From CAVYTF01 sp963708205 (GTDB taxonomy: Bacteria; Bacteroidota; Bacteroidia; Chitinophagales; Chitinophagaceae): a DNA stretch of 64,000 nt. The notes under the pieces are model-generated. The model did not search any database. It was not told the origin of the DNA and saw only the letters and a program-made list of their open reading frames with translations. Shown here one piece after another: positions 46,171-54,529 of this stretch (positions within the stretch are counted from its first letter, which is position 1; each line of letters begins with the position of its first letter). The stretch spans positions 2,852,001 through 2,916,000 of the forward strand of contig OY970196.1 of assembly GCA_963708205.1 (NCBI GenBank), read 5' to 3'. A program made the position numbers and the translations under genes.

Positions 46171-47105
46171 TAAATGGTGTTGATTATACAGTAGTTGCTC
46201 CAGATGCGGAAGTCTCATGGAATTATGCATATCATAATATTCAAAATGCATGGACAAAATCAACCGGCTCAGGAATTACTGTTATGATTATTGATACAGG
46301 TGTTAGTCCTGATCAGGATAATCTTGGATCAAATTTTAACCAGGGTTTATCTTCCGGAAGAACGATTCAAAAAATGGTCACACTTCCCGGCGGCACCATT
46401 GATGATGTGTGCGGACATGGCACAGCTATGGCAGGCGAATGCGCGGCACCCCGCGGCACCGTTGGTTCTTCATGCGGTGTTGCTTATAATTGCAATCTTA
46501 TAACTTGCCATGCAGCAGAAGATGTTTACCTGGATGAAAGCAAAGAAGTGAAAGGTGTGAGTGATGCTTTTACTTATGCAGGGAATAATGATACAGTAAA
46601 AATTATTAGCATGAGCATGGGAAGAATTACCAATAGTTCTCAAATTGCTGATGCAATAAAATATGCTTATGGAAAAGGCAAACTTATCTTTTGCGCAGGC
46701 GGCACTTCATTCAGTTGGGATGCGAGTTGGTTCGGTGTAATTTTTCCTGCAACAATGAAACAGGTTGAAGCAATGACCGGTGTAAAAGATAATATTACAA
46801 CATTGGATAATTGTGATGATTGCCACCAGGGAAGCCAGATAGATTTTGTGATTGTAATGGAAAGAACAAGTGACGGACAACATCCGATAACACTTGCAAT
46901 GACAGGCGATGTGCCAACAACAGTTGGCGGCTCATCTGTCTCAACCTCAACAGCAGCAGGCATTGCAGCGCTTGTATGGAGTAAATATCCAACATGGACA
47001 AGAGACCAGGTTTTAGAAAGATTAGAGCAAAGTTCCAGCCGCTATCCAAAGCATGGTGGAGATTTTGGTTATGGAATAATCAATGCAGATCTCGCGACGA
47101 ATTAG
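46111..47105 (+). CDS. S8 (subtilisin-like) serine peptidase, catalytic part after frame break
   Basis: Catalytic domain of a subtilisin-family protease, read in the frame that is open from the A tract at 46105-46110; the first ATG is at 46284. Catalytic Asp is in VMIIDTGVSP, His in CGHGTAMAGE and Ser in GGSSVSTSTAAGIAALV. The C-terminus WTRDQVLERLEQSS...GYGIINADLA is normal. The domain has several cysteines (CGHGT, SSCGVAYNCNLITC, NCDDC). On its own it has no signal peptide, so it is functional only if joined to the preceding frame. The combined protein would be a secreted lipoprotein protease. Confidence 0.75.
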
Positions 47106-47211
47106 TATTGAATCAAAAAAATTCTATAACTAATCAGCGTTGATAAAAATATTTTTAGATTATTCTATTTAAAATTATTTTAGTATCTCATTAAACTTAA
47201 AACCAACTAAC

Positions 47212-47841
47212 ATGAAAAAATATCTCGTTGAATTTATTGGCACTTTCTTTTTAGTGCTTGCTGTTTGCATGGCAGGCAGCAAAGGCGGCACGCTTGCGCC
47301 AATAGCAATCGGTTCTACATTAATGGTAATGATTTATGCAGGCGGTTATATTTCGGGTGCGCATTATAATCCTGCTGTTTCACTGGCAGTTTACATTCGT
47401 GGAAAGCTTTTGTTGAAAGACATGTTTATTTACTGGATGGTTCAAATTGCAGGAGCTGTTGTCGCAGTTATGGTTGCTATTCATGTGTTCGGTTATGCCG
47501 GTAAACTTGCTTCAAATGATTTTCCGCGACGAACTTTTGTTGCTGAAATGATTGGCACTTTTGCATTGGCTTATGTTGTTTTAAATGTTGCAACTTCTGC
47601 AAAGACTGCAGGCAACAGTTACTATGGACTTGCAATAGGCTTTACTGTTTTGTCAATGGCTTATGTTCTTGGCCCTGTTTCAGGCGGTGCGTTCAATCCA
47701 GCTGTAGCCATTGGTGCGTCTGTGTTTGGCGTTTTTGGCTGGCATATCATCTGGATATATTTATTGGGAACATTGGTTGGCGGTGCAATTGCAGGTATTG
47801 TATTTCGTATAATAAATCCTGATGCAGAGCAAAAATTATGA
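47212..47841 (+). CDS. MIP/aquaporin-family channel
   Basis: A 209-residue channel with six membrane segments and two NPA boxes: NPA at 53-55 (SGAHYNPAVSLAV) and 162-164 (GGAFNPAVAIGA). Length is slightly short of AqpZ (about 230). The arginine that normally follows the second NPA (NPAR) and lines the aromatic/arginine filter is replaced by valine, so the selectivity is likely altered; water or small neutral solutes are possible. It lies 106 bp after the S8 protease and 31 bp from the convergent GH32 gene. Confidence 0.88.
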   Translation: MKKYLVEFIGTFFLVLAVCMAGSKGGTLAPIAIGSTLMVMIYAGGYISGAHYNPAVSLAVYIRGKLLLKDMFIYWMVQIAGAVVAVMVAIHVFGYAGKLASNDFPRRTFVAEMIGTFALAYVVLNVATSAKTAGNSYYGLAIGFTVLSMAYVLGPVSGGAFNPAVAIGASVFGVFGWHIIWIYLLGTLVGGAIAGIVFRIINPDAEQKL

Positions 47842-47872
47842 TAGGATAACTTTTGCCTTTTGTTTCAAATTA

Positions 47873-49375
47873 TTATTGCCAGATAGATTTTATTTTCAAA
47901 ATTGTTCCAAATGGAAAAACGCAATTTCCATTTTTACTGAACAATACTATTCCGTTGTCATTTGCATTCGGAAAAATTTGAGCTGTCATTACTTTCTCGC
48001 CATTGTTAGCAAACACTTCAATGATACTATTATCATAAAATATTTTTAGTTTAATAAAATTATTTTGTGGTTGCAGTTGTGTTTCGAAGTAATTCATCTT
48101 TTCAAAATTGGCATTAAAGTTTTGATTAGCACAATGGCTTCTGTCAAGGTATAAAATATTTCGCGCAGCATCATAACCGATTTCAGCGAAATGATTTTCT
48201 CCAACAGCAATTTTTATTCCTGCAATAGCTTTTGATGAAGGCTGTAAGACAATATCAGCTTCAAATTGCGAACTTTTGATATTAAGCTGTGTTTCTTTAT
48301 TGGTAAGGCTTTCTTGGCCTAAAATATAAAAATCACTATCTAGAGAATCTATTTTTTCAATCGGCTGTTGCAATAGAATGAAATCATTATCATATTTCTT
48401 GAAAGTAATATATCGTGGCAAACTCATTGCACCTTTCCAAGGACTTGTTGGAATATCATTAGCATAACTCCAATTATTTACCCAGCCCATCATTACAGGC
48501 ATTTGTGTTGCAGGAATATTGTTATAAGAAATTGCTGCATAATAATCTGGTCCATAATCAAGACGAAAAATTTTCTTTGGATCATTTTCATTTTTAAATT
48601 TTATGCCATCAAAGCTTCCAACAAAATATTGCATTGAACCATTAACACTCATGGTTAAAGTCCATTTGTGATAAGTATTTGTTCTATCAAAAACCTTAAA
48701 AAGATCCGGGCACTCCCAAACGCCGCTTGTGTCTCCGGCAGGACCAAATTCACTTAAAAATTTCCAGTTCAATAAATTTTTTGATCTATAAAATTGCACT
48801 TTATGTTCTGTGGAAAGCATTAAAATCATTACCCAATATTTCTTTTCATCACACCAAAAAACTTTTGGGTCACGAAAATCTTTTTTATGCAAATCGAGAA
48901 TCGGATTGCTTTTATATTTAGTCCACGTAATGCCATCATCTAAACTGTAAGCAATATTTTGTGTTTGTAAACTATCGGTGCTTCCTGTATAAATTGCCAC
49001 AAGCGGCACTTTGCCATTTGCTCCGAAACCACTGCTGTTATTGACATCGGCAACACATGTTCCCGAAAAGATCATAACACCATTTTCTTCTTTTATGGCA
49101 ATGGGCAAAGGTTTCCAGTGAATGAGATCGTTGCTTATTGCATGCGACCAACTCATGTGTCCCCAAACATTTGCAAATGGATTTGATTGATAAAAAAGAT
49201 GATATTGATTGTTGTAAAATAATAATCCGTTCGGATCATTTGTCCAGTTTTTGGCAGGAGAGAAGTGAAACTGCGGGCGATAAGTTTCTTTATAAATACT
49301 TGTTTGATCTTGTGAGAATGACCAATCAGCAATAAAAAAGAATGCAGCTAAATAAATTATTTTAAAAATATTCAT
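47873..49375 (-). CDS. Glycoside hydrolase family 32 (fructanase/invertase-like)
   Basis: A 500-residue secreted enzyme with a signal peptide ending about SFSQ (22). GH32 signatures are complete: the nucleophile motif WTNDPNG with D47, RDP at 168-170 and the acid/base E221 in WECPDLF. The C-terminal beta-sandwich (about 360-500) is present. It should hydrolyse fructosyl bonds of sucrose, inulin or levan; which one cannot be told. No SusC/SusD pair is nearby. The upstream neighbour, on the same strand 8 bp away, is a small membrane protein. Confidence 0.93.
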   Translation of the reverse strand: MNIFKIIYLAAFFFIADWSFSQDQTSIYKETYRPQFHFSPAKNWTNDPNGLLFYNNQYHLFYQSNPFANVWGHMSWSHAISNDLIHWKPLPIAIKEENGVMIFSGTCVADVNNSSGFGANGKVPLVAIYTGSTDSLQTQNIAYSLDDGITWTKYKSNPILDLHKKDFRDPKVFWCDEKKYWVMILMLSTEHKVQFYRSKNLLNWKFLSEFGPAGDTSGVWECPDLFKVFDRTNTYHKWTLTMSVNGSMQYFVGSFDGIKFKNENDPKKIFRLDYGPDYYAAISYNNIPATQMPVMMGWVNNWSYANDIPTSPWKGAMSLPRYITFKKYDNDFILLQQPIEKIDSLDSDFYILGQESLTNKETQLNIKSSQFEADIVLQPSSKAIAGIKIAVGENHFAEIGYDAARNILYLDRSHCANQNFNANFEKMNYFETQLQPQNNFIKLKIFYDNSIIEVFANNGEKVMTAQIFPNANDNGIVLFSKNGNCVFPFGTILKIKSIWQ

Positions 49376-49383
49376 GCATACAT

Positions 49384-49731
49384 TTATTGATACATCTTTC
49401 CTGTAAAACTTCCGGTTAATGCTGCGAAGCCTGAAATAATTCCGCCGATAAAAGCAGTGATAACAAGCAACAAAACATAAGATCCATTCAGCGGAAACAG
49501 TTCCGCTATTTTTGTTGATAAGAGATGATGATTATTATTGTCTAAGATAAAAGCATACAAACCCCAAAAAATAAAAAGCGCCAAAAAGCCTGATACGAAA
49601 GACTTCCAGCCTTTTTGCTGTATGGTAAGTGCCACTATAAAAGATGTGATTGCAAAACTCCACCACGGCAGAAACAGGCAAATAACGTATGCTAAGAATG
49701 CTGTTAGTAAAAGTGAAACAATGAATTTCAT
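49384..49731 (-). CDS. Hypothetical integral membrane protein
   Basis: A 115-residue protein with four predicted membrane segments (about 3-20, 24-40, 45-63 and 83-107) and one short polar loop (DNNNHHLLSTKIAELFP). No domain recognised. It is packed between the penicillin acylase gene (8 bp upstream) and GH32 (8 bp downstream) on the same strand, so it is probably co-transcribed with them. Confidence 0.7.
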   Translation of the reverse strand: MKFIVSLLLTAFLAYVICLFLPWWSFAITSFIVALTIQQKGWKSFVSGFLALFIFWGLYAFILDNNNHHLLSTKIAELFPLNGSYVLLLVITAFIGGIISGFAALTGSFTGKMYQ

Positions 49732-49739
49732 AAATAGTT

Positions 49740-52202
49740 TTAGCTTTTACTGAAGGTTATTTTGCCTTTTAAATTCTTTTGCTGTGATATATTTTCCTTA
49801 GATAAAATTACAAGACGATAATATTTTCCATCAACCCATTTATCCACAAAGCTGTCGTAGTATGTGCTTCCGGGATTGCCGCTTTGTCCGCCGGGATAAA
49901 TGCCATAAGCTACTGTTTCATCAGTTAGTTGTACGATCATTCGCCAGCTTGGTCCATTGTATTTTTTATAAGCATCAATAATATTATCGCCGCCTCCTGC
50001 AAACAAATGAAACCTGCTGAATGCAGGAATGCTCAACAAATTTTTTATACCGCTGTCTTTAAATTTACCCCAAACAAGTATTTTATCTTTCTCTGCTTTT
50101 TGCAAAACAGGAATTATTTTTTTGAATGCCAGGGTAATAATATCACGCATCGTTTCTTTTTGCGGCGTATTAATATTATCTGCAAATTCATACGCAGAAT
50201 CTTTAAGGGCAGCAAGCATTACAGAAGATTCTATTGGCGGCATGGGCAAATTTGTTTGAGACATTTCATCATGATACATGCAATATTTCAAACTATCCCA
50301 CCAGGGAGTAAATATAGTTGGACCAATTTCATTTGCATCATTTCTTAAATTCCATTCTTTAAAAATATCGAGATATTTTTTTTCATTTTCATCCAAACTT
50401 TTCTCATCAATATATTTTAATAAAAAAGGCTTCGCCATTTCAGCGAGTAAATTGTAATTATCAGTCTGCATTTTTTGCATGTCTTCAACAGAGATATTTT
50501 GCATGGATGATAAATAGCGATTGATAATTTTTCCCCTGAAATATTGATAGCGGTCTCTGCCTAAATAATAAGGATATGATGTATCATACGGTTGCTGGTT
50601 TGCACTGCTTACAAAGCCACGCGATGGATTGTGTAAAATAATATTTTCACTGTCTGGAATTATCTTCCATGCATAGCTGCTATCGAAGCCGGGCATTACG
50701 AAATCGCCCTGTCCACGCCACTTTGCAGCAAATCCGCCCTGTTGTTTTATTGCGATATCTCCATTCTTGCAGGCAAAGATCATATTCTGCCCGGGACAAT
50801 AAAATGTAGTGATCGCTGTAACATAATCATTATAAGTTTTTGCTTTATTAAGCAGTAAAAAAGTTTTCAGTTCATTGTGCCCGTCATGCGCTGTCCATCG
50901 CACAGCATAAGATTTATTATCGTTTAATTTATCACTATAATTTTTATCATACATCACAGGACCCCAAACCGTCATCGCGATATGTTCTGTATCATCAACA
51001 CCATTTTTTACTTTAATAATTTCATTACGAAAAACAGTTTGCTTCCATTCATTGTTATAGAGATATTCCTGCATCGTGCTGTCTCTGAATTTTATTTCAT
51101 AATAATCTTTTACATCTCTTTCTGCATTCGTTTCACCAAAAGCACAGTTATCATTAAAGCCAATAATAATTCCCGGAGCGCCGGGCAAACTAGCACCATA
51201 AGCATTGTAAGATGGTGTGGATATTTGCACTTCATACCAAAGTGAAGGAAGGTTAAGATCAAGATGTGGATCATTGCATAAAATTGGTCTGCCGCTTTGT
51301 GTTTTCGATCCCGAAACTGCCCAGTTATTACTTCCATTATTTTTATCAGGGACAATTGGTCTTGCAGGAAAATGAATCGTGTCTTTATAATTAAAATACA
51401 GCGAGTCCGCGCCGGCAGGCACTTTCAGCGAAATCGATGGCTTTGAAAATACTGTACCTTTTGGTATGATTGTTTCAACAGAATCTTCATAGTAAGGAAA
51501 TAATTTTTCAAACTGGTGCTTTGTTAAAACAGTTTTTGCATTGGTCATTTCAAAATCATTATCATAACTGCTCAGATCATATCGCATGTATTGAAGAAAC
51601 AAACAGGTCTTTAAGTTTGTCCATTGCTCAGGCTTGTAATCAAGCAGTTTATATTCTATCGGATAATCCTGTTCGTGCAGTGAATTTATGTACGCATTCA
51701 CGCCGGCAGTGTAAGCATCCATTGCATTTTTAGTATCATCATCTACCTGTGCAGTTTGCAATGCATTTTCAGCGCCATATACCATTCCAAGCCTTCTGAA
51801 ATATTTATCAATGTTTAAAAAATTTGTGCCATTGCTTTGCGCGCCCATTATTTCACTAAGCCTTCCTGCTGCTGCATAGGTTTGAAATTCCATTTGCCAC
51901 AAACGAAATTTTGCATGAATATATCCCTGTACAAAAAATGCGTCATCTTCATTATCAGCATAAATATGCGGCACCAATCTTTCATCAAGATACACGTCTG
52001 CATTGCCTTTCAGCCCCGGGAGTTTTAAGTTGCCGTTAAAAGAAATATCAGCACGCTCTGCATTTTGCCAGAAACCTTTTTGGGGAGAAAGAAAATAACC
52101 GAGCCTCGGAGTCTTGCCTCCGTTTGCAGGTAATTGAATATTTAAAACACAGATCAGCGCGATGGTAATAAGTAAGGAAAGCAAACAACCAGCAATTTTC
52201 AT
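49740..52202 (-). CDS. Penicillin acylase family N-terminal nucleophile hydrolase
   Basis: An 820-residue Ntn-hydrolase precursor of the penicillin acylase / acyl-homoserine-lactone acylase family. The N-terminus is a signal or anchor segment (6-22). An alpha-chain (about 60-265) and spacer precede the processing site DKNNG290-S291NNWAVSGSKTQSG; S291 would be the nucleophile after autocleavage. The beta chain has NDPHLDLNLPSLWYEV and the FNDNCAFGETNAERD segment. It hydrolyses amide bonds; substrate unknown (beta-lactams, acyl-homoserine lactones and acyl-amino acids are all possible). First gene of a compact three-gene unit. Confidence 0.9.
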   Translation of the reverse strand: MKIAGCLLSLLITIALICVLNIQLPANGGKTPRLGYFLSPQKGFWQNAERADISFNGNLKLPGLKGNADVYLDERLVPHIYADNEDDAFFVQGYIHAKFRLWQMEFQTYAAAGRLSEIMGAQSNGTNFLNIDKYFRRLGMVYGAENALQTAQVDDDTKNAMDAYTAGVNAYINSLHEQDYPIEYKLLDYKPEQWTNLKTCLFLQYMRYDLSSYDNDFEMTNAKTVLTKHQFEKLFPYYEDSVETIIPKGTVFSKPSISLKVPAGADSLYFNYKDTIHFPARPIVPDKNNGSNNWAVSGSKTQSGRPILCNDPHLDLNLPSLWYEVQISTPSYNAYGASLPGAPGIIIGFNDNCAFGETNAERDVKDYYEIKFRDSTMQEYLYNNEWKQTVFRNEIIKVKNGVDDTEHIAMTVWGPVMYDKNYSDKLNDNKSYAVRWTAHDGHNELKTFLLLNKAKTYNDYVTAITTFYCPGQNMIFACKNGDIAIKQQGGFAAKWRGQGDFVMPGFDSSYAWKIIPDSENIILHNPSRGFVSSANQQPYDTSYPYYLGRDRYQYFRGKIINRYLSSMQNISVEDMQKMQTDNYNLLAEMAKPFLLKYIDEKSLDENEKKYLDIFKEWNLRNDANEIGPTIFTPWWDSLKYCMYHDEMSQTNLPMPPIESSVMLAALKDSAYEFADNINTPQKETMRDIITLAFKKIIPVLQKAEKDKILVWGKFKDSGIKNLLSIPAFSRFHLFAGGGDNIIDAYKKYNGPSWRMIVQLTDETVAYGIYPGGQSGNPGSTYYDSFVDKWVDGKYYRLVILSKENISQQKNLKGKITFSKS

Positions 52203-52342
52203 AGTAAGTTTTGTAGCAATGAAATTAGGAAATTTTGTTCAGGTTGATGGAACATTAACCTGCAAGTCAATATCAATTTGCCGTCATTGCCAACCTGATT
52301 AGGAATTTGCTTTTACACATTTATGATGATACAACAACAGCA

Positions 52343-52366
52343 GATTCCCGCCTTCGAGGGAATGAC
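52343..52366. repeat. REP-like palindrome
   Basis: ATTCCC / GGGAAT arms surround GCCTTCGA. The core CCCGCCTTCGAGGG resembles the dispersed hairpin elements often found between genes in this group. It lies in the 279-bp gap between the acylase and HEPN genes. Confidence 0.5.
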
Positions 52367-52441
52367 GTGTATTTCTTTTGCCTTGATAAAATAGACGCGG
52401 CGAAGGTGTATGTTAGTTGTTGGTGAAGAACAAGGGCAGAA

Positions 52442-52486
52442 CAAATCTAAGATTTGCTAACTCGATGACGTAGTCTGGAGACTACG
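52442..52486. repeat. Paired hairpin element overlapping the HEPN gene stop
   Basis: Two hairpins in a row: CAAATCT-A-AGATTTG (52442-52456) and CGTAGTCT-GG-AGACTACG (52469-52486). The second contains the stop codon of the minus-strand HEPN gene (52482-52484), so the gene's last codons read into the repeat. It may serve as a terminator or be a repeat insertion. Confidence 0.55.
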
Positions 52487-53225
52487 CCAAACAGGGTAAT
52501 ATACTAAACACGAAATCTGTTCCGCAAGTATTTTTATATTCCGCTTCAGTGGACGCCTCGATTCGGATTCCTTTCAATCTGCCGATCATCGATTTATTAA
52601 CTGTAAAAGAAAAAGTATTCGTGTGACTTGTCAGAGTAATATCTCCGCATTCAATCTTATATGTTATATCTCTTCCTTTGGGATCATAAGCTTCAATCAG
52701 AAATTCAATAGTATCTCCAACACGTAAAGTATTATCAGTTATCATTCCAAGCCTCAATCCATTGCCATCCCAAACATTCCCTAAACTGTCAGATATTTTT
52801 AACAGTTTGATAAAATAATCATCTGAATTCATATTTTTATTATGATGTATAACTAATTTTGTTTTTAAATCACCAACTATTCCTTCCAGAAGATGTTGTT
52901 GATATGGTAAAAGTTGGCGACCATGGGATATTGTATTTCGAAAAGTTTCAATTTCCGAAAATAAAATATCAAACCTTTTTTTATCGTTAAAAATCGGTTG
53001 AAATCTTTCCCAATTCTTAGAAATTATAATACTTAAATCATAAAAGTCTGAATAATATAAAATCCTGGGTTCTAGTAGAATACCGTCAAACTTTTTCTTT
53101 TCAATCTCTCTCTTTTCTTTCCATTTATCTATTCTTTCAGAAGTAACCTTAAAATCTGTTTCATCTACTGAACCTAAAACATTTGTTATGATAGTGCGTA
53201 ATAAGTTTTCGTATTCTTGAATCAT
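52482..53225 (-). CDS. Swt1-type HEPN domain protein
   Basis: A 247-residue protein. Residues 1-115 match a Swt1-like HEPN domain: helix-rich, with the R-x4-H motif R96-N-T-I-S-H101 that forms the RNase/RNA-binding site of many HEPN proteins. Residues 155-247 look like a beta-sandwich (RVGDTIEFLIEAYDPKGRDITYKIEC). No partner domain such as a helicase or nucleotidyltransferase is fused. It stands alone beside hairpin repeats and about 190 bp from a 21-bp tandem array. HEPN proteins are often toxins or defence RNases; this role is inference. The C-terminus may be cut by the hairpin that contains the stop. Confidence 0.6.
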   Translation of the reverse strand: MIQEYENLLRTIITNVLGSVDETDFKVTSERIDKWKEKREIEKKKFDGILLEPRILYYSDFYDLSIIISKNWERFQPIFNDKKRFDILFSEIETFRNTISHGRQLLPYQQHLLEGIVGDLKTKLVIHHNKNMNSDDYFIKLLKISDSLGNVWDGNGLRLGMITDNTLRVGDTIEFLIEAYDPKGRDITYKIECGDITLTSHTNTFSFTVNKSMIGRLKGIRIEASTEAEYKNTCGTDFVFSILPCLA

Positions 53226-53329
53226 AAGGTATTATTATTAAGTACACCACAAATTTCCCTCTTCTTCCCCTCAATCCCAAATAACTATTTTCTCCAAAAA
53301 TGGTATACACCTATAAACAAATCAGCAGA

Positions 53330-53366
53330 TTCCCGCCTTTCTCCTCAGGCGGACAAGTCGCGGGAA
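53330..53366. repeat. REP-like palindrome
   Basis: TTCCCGC (53330-53336) pairs with GCGGGAA (53360-53366), with an inner GCCT/AGGC pair. It shares the CCCGCCT core with the element at 52343 and lies 50 bp before the 21-bp array. Confidence 0.45.
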
Positions 53367-53423
53367 AGACTTGTAGAGTTTTGTTTTTCCCGCAACACCT
53401 CTCTTGCTTGGCCTAAATCGCTT

Positions 53424-53719
53424 CATGCACGACATAAATCACCTCATGCACGACGTAAATCACCTCCATGCACGACATAAATCACCTCATGCACGACGTA
53501 AATCACCTCATGCACGACGTAAATCACCTCATGCACGACGTAAATCACCTCATGCACGACGTAAATCACCTCATGCACGACATAAATCACCTCATGCACG
53601 ACATAAATCAGCCCATGCACGTCGTACATGACCCAATGCACGACATAAATCACCCCATGCACGTCGTACATGACCCCATGCACGTCGTACATGACCCCAT
53701 GCACGTCGTGCAGGAGCCA
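53424..53719. repeat. Tandem array of about fourteen 21-bp units
   Basis: The motif CATGCACGACGTAAATC plus 4 bp repeats with a 21-bp period; unit starts (ATG) are at 53425, 53446, 53468, 53489, 53510, 53531, 53552, 53573, 53594, 53615, 53636, 53657, 53678 and 53699, with one 22-bp step. Early units carry GACATAAATC/GACGTAAATC, late ones GTCGTACATG. The core CATGCACGTCGTACATG is a near palindrome (14 of 17 positions). Because 21 is a multiple of three, long frames appear on both strands, but the peptides are pure heptad echoes. No spacers, so it is not CRISPR. Confidence 0.9.
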
Positions 53720-53819
53720 GTGCAAGTGCGATCTTTTTTGTAGAGAGTTGGAGGATGGAAGACGTCTTTCCGCTGCAGGCGGGAGCTCACAAATTGCAAT
53801 CGCTTTCGTTTAGAAAATT

Positions 53820-53890
53820 ACCTGCCTTCGCAGGTATGTCGATGAATTCTCAGCAATGACTAAAGCAGATGCCCGATCGGTGTCGGGCAT
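53820..53890. repeat. Two REP-like hairpins
   Basis: ACCTGC (53820-53825) / GCAGGT (53830-53835), and ATGCCCGA (53869-53876) / TCGGGCAT (53883-53890). Both lie between the 21-bp array and the VOC gene and resemble the other short GC-richer palindromes in this 700-bp gene-free stretch. Confidence 0.5.
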
Positions 53891-53934
53891 GACTGCAAGA
53901 AATTGTCTGGCACTCGCCAGGTTGTACAATAATT

Positions 53935-54459
53935 TTACTTCGTTGTTTTGGCACCCATTTGTTTTCCTAATTTTTCGTAGGCTACATCGTTCGGTTGCCA
54001 TAACTCTACTTTGTTACCTTCCACATCAAGTATATGCACAAACTTACCATAGTCAACAGTTTCTATTGAGTCCACAATGGTTACGCCATTCTTTTTTAAT
54101 TCGGTAACAAGCGCGTCTAAATTTTCAACGCGGTAGTTGATCATAAAATCTTTTGTAGAAGGGTCGAAGTATTTTGTTGTCTCTTTAAAGGGAGTCCAGT
54201 TGGTAAAACCTTTCTTGGTGCTGTCTGCTCCCTGGTACCATTCAAAAACTGCTCCGTATGCGTTGGTATTTAATCCAAGATTTGCTTTATACCAATCTCT
54301 CATTTTCTTAGGATCATTACACTTAAAAAAGATACCGCCAATGCCGGTTACTTTTTTCATTTGTTCGTCATCAGATTGTTTTGTTATTACTGTTTTAAAT
54401 GCAAAACCAAAACAGAATGATGTGGCGATCGCTGTGATTAGTAAGACTGTCTTTTTCAT
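53935..54459 (-). CDS. Exported VOC family protein
   Basis: A 174-residue protein of the glyoxalase/bleomycin-resistance (VOC) superfamily with an N-terminal signal or anchor segment (MKKTVLLITAIATSFCFGFAF); I chose ATG at 54459 because it gives this signal (a longer frame adds nine residues). The VOC domain runs from GIGGIFFKCNDPKKMRDWYKANLGL to VHILDVEGNKVELWQP, the latter containing the typical metal-site glutamate. Export is unusual for this superfamily. Substrate unknown. The next gene downstream on this strand is separated by the hairpin-rich region. Confidence 0.8.
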   Translation of the reverse strand: MKKTVLLITAIATSFCFGFAFKTVITKQSDDEQMKKVTGIGGIFFKCNDPKKMRDWYKANLGLNTNAYGAVFEWYQGADSTKKGFTNWTPFKETTKYFDPSTKDFMINYRVENLDALVTELKKNGVTIVDSIETVDYGKFVHILDVEGNKVELWQPNDVAYEKLGKQMGAKTTK

Positions 54460-54529
54460 GCTGGATGAGGTTTTATTCTTTAGCAATGTTCCTTAACTAA
54501 AGAAAGATTTATTTTAAAATAACTCAAAT

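Noticed and set aside
53424..53719. CRISPR array
   Set aside because: Units are contiguous with no unique spacers, and there are no cas genes.
53404..53743. Overlapping long frames (both strands) through the 21-bp array, such as heptad peptides MHDVNHL
   Set aside because: The repeat length is a multiple of three, so stop-free frames are automatic. The peptides are pure echoes of the repeat, with no start signal or domain.
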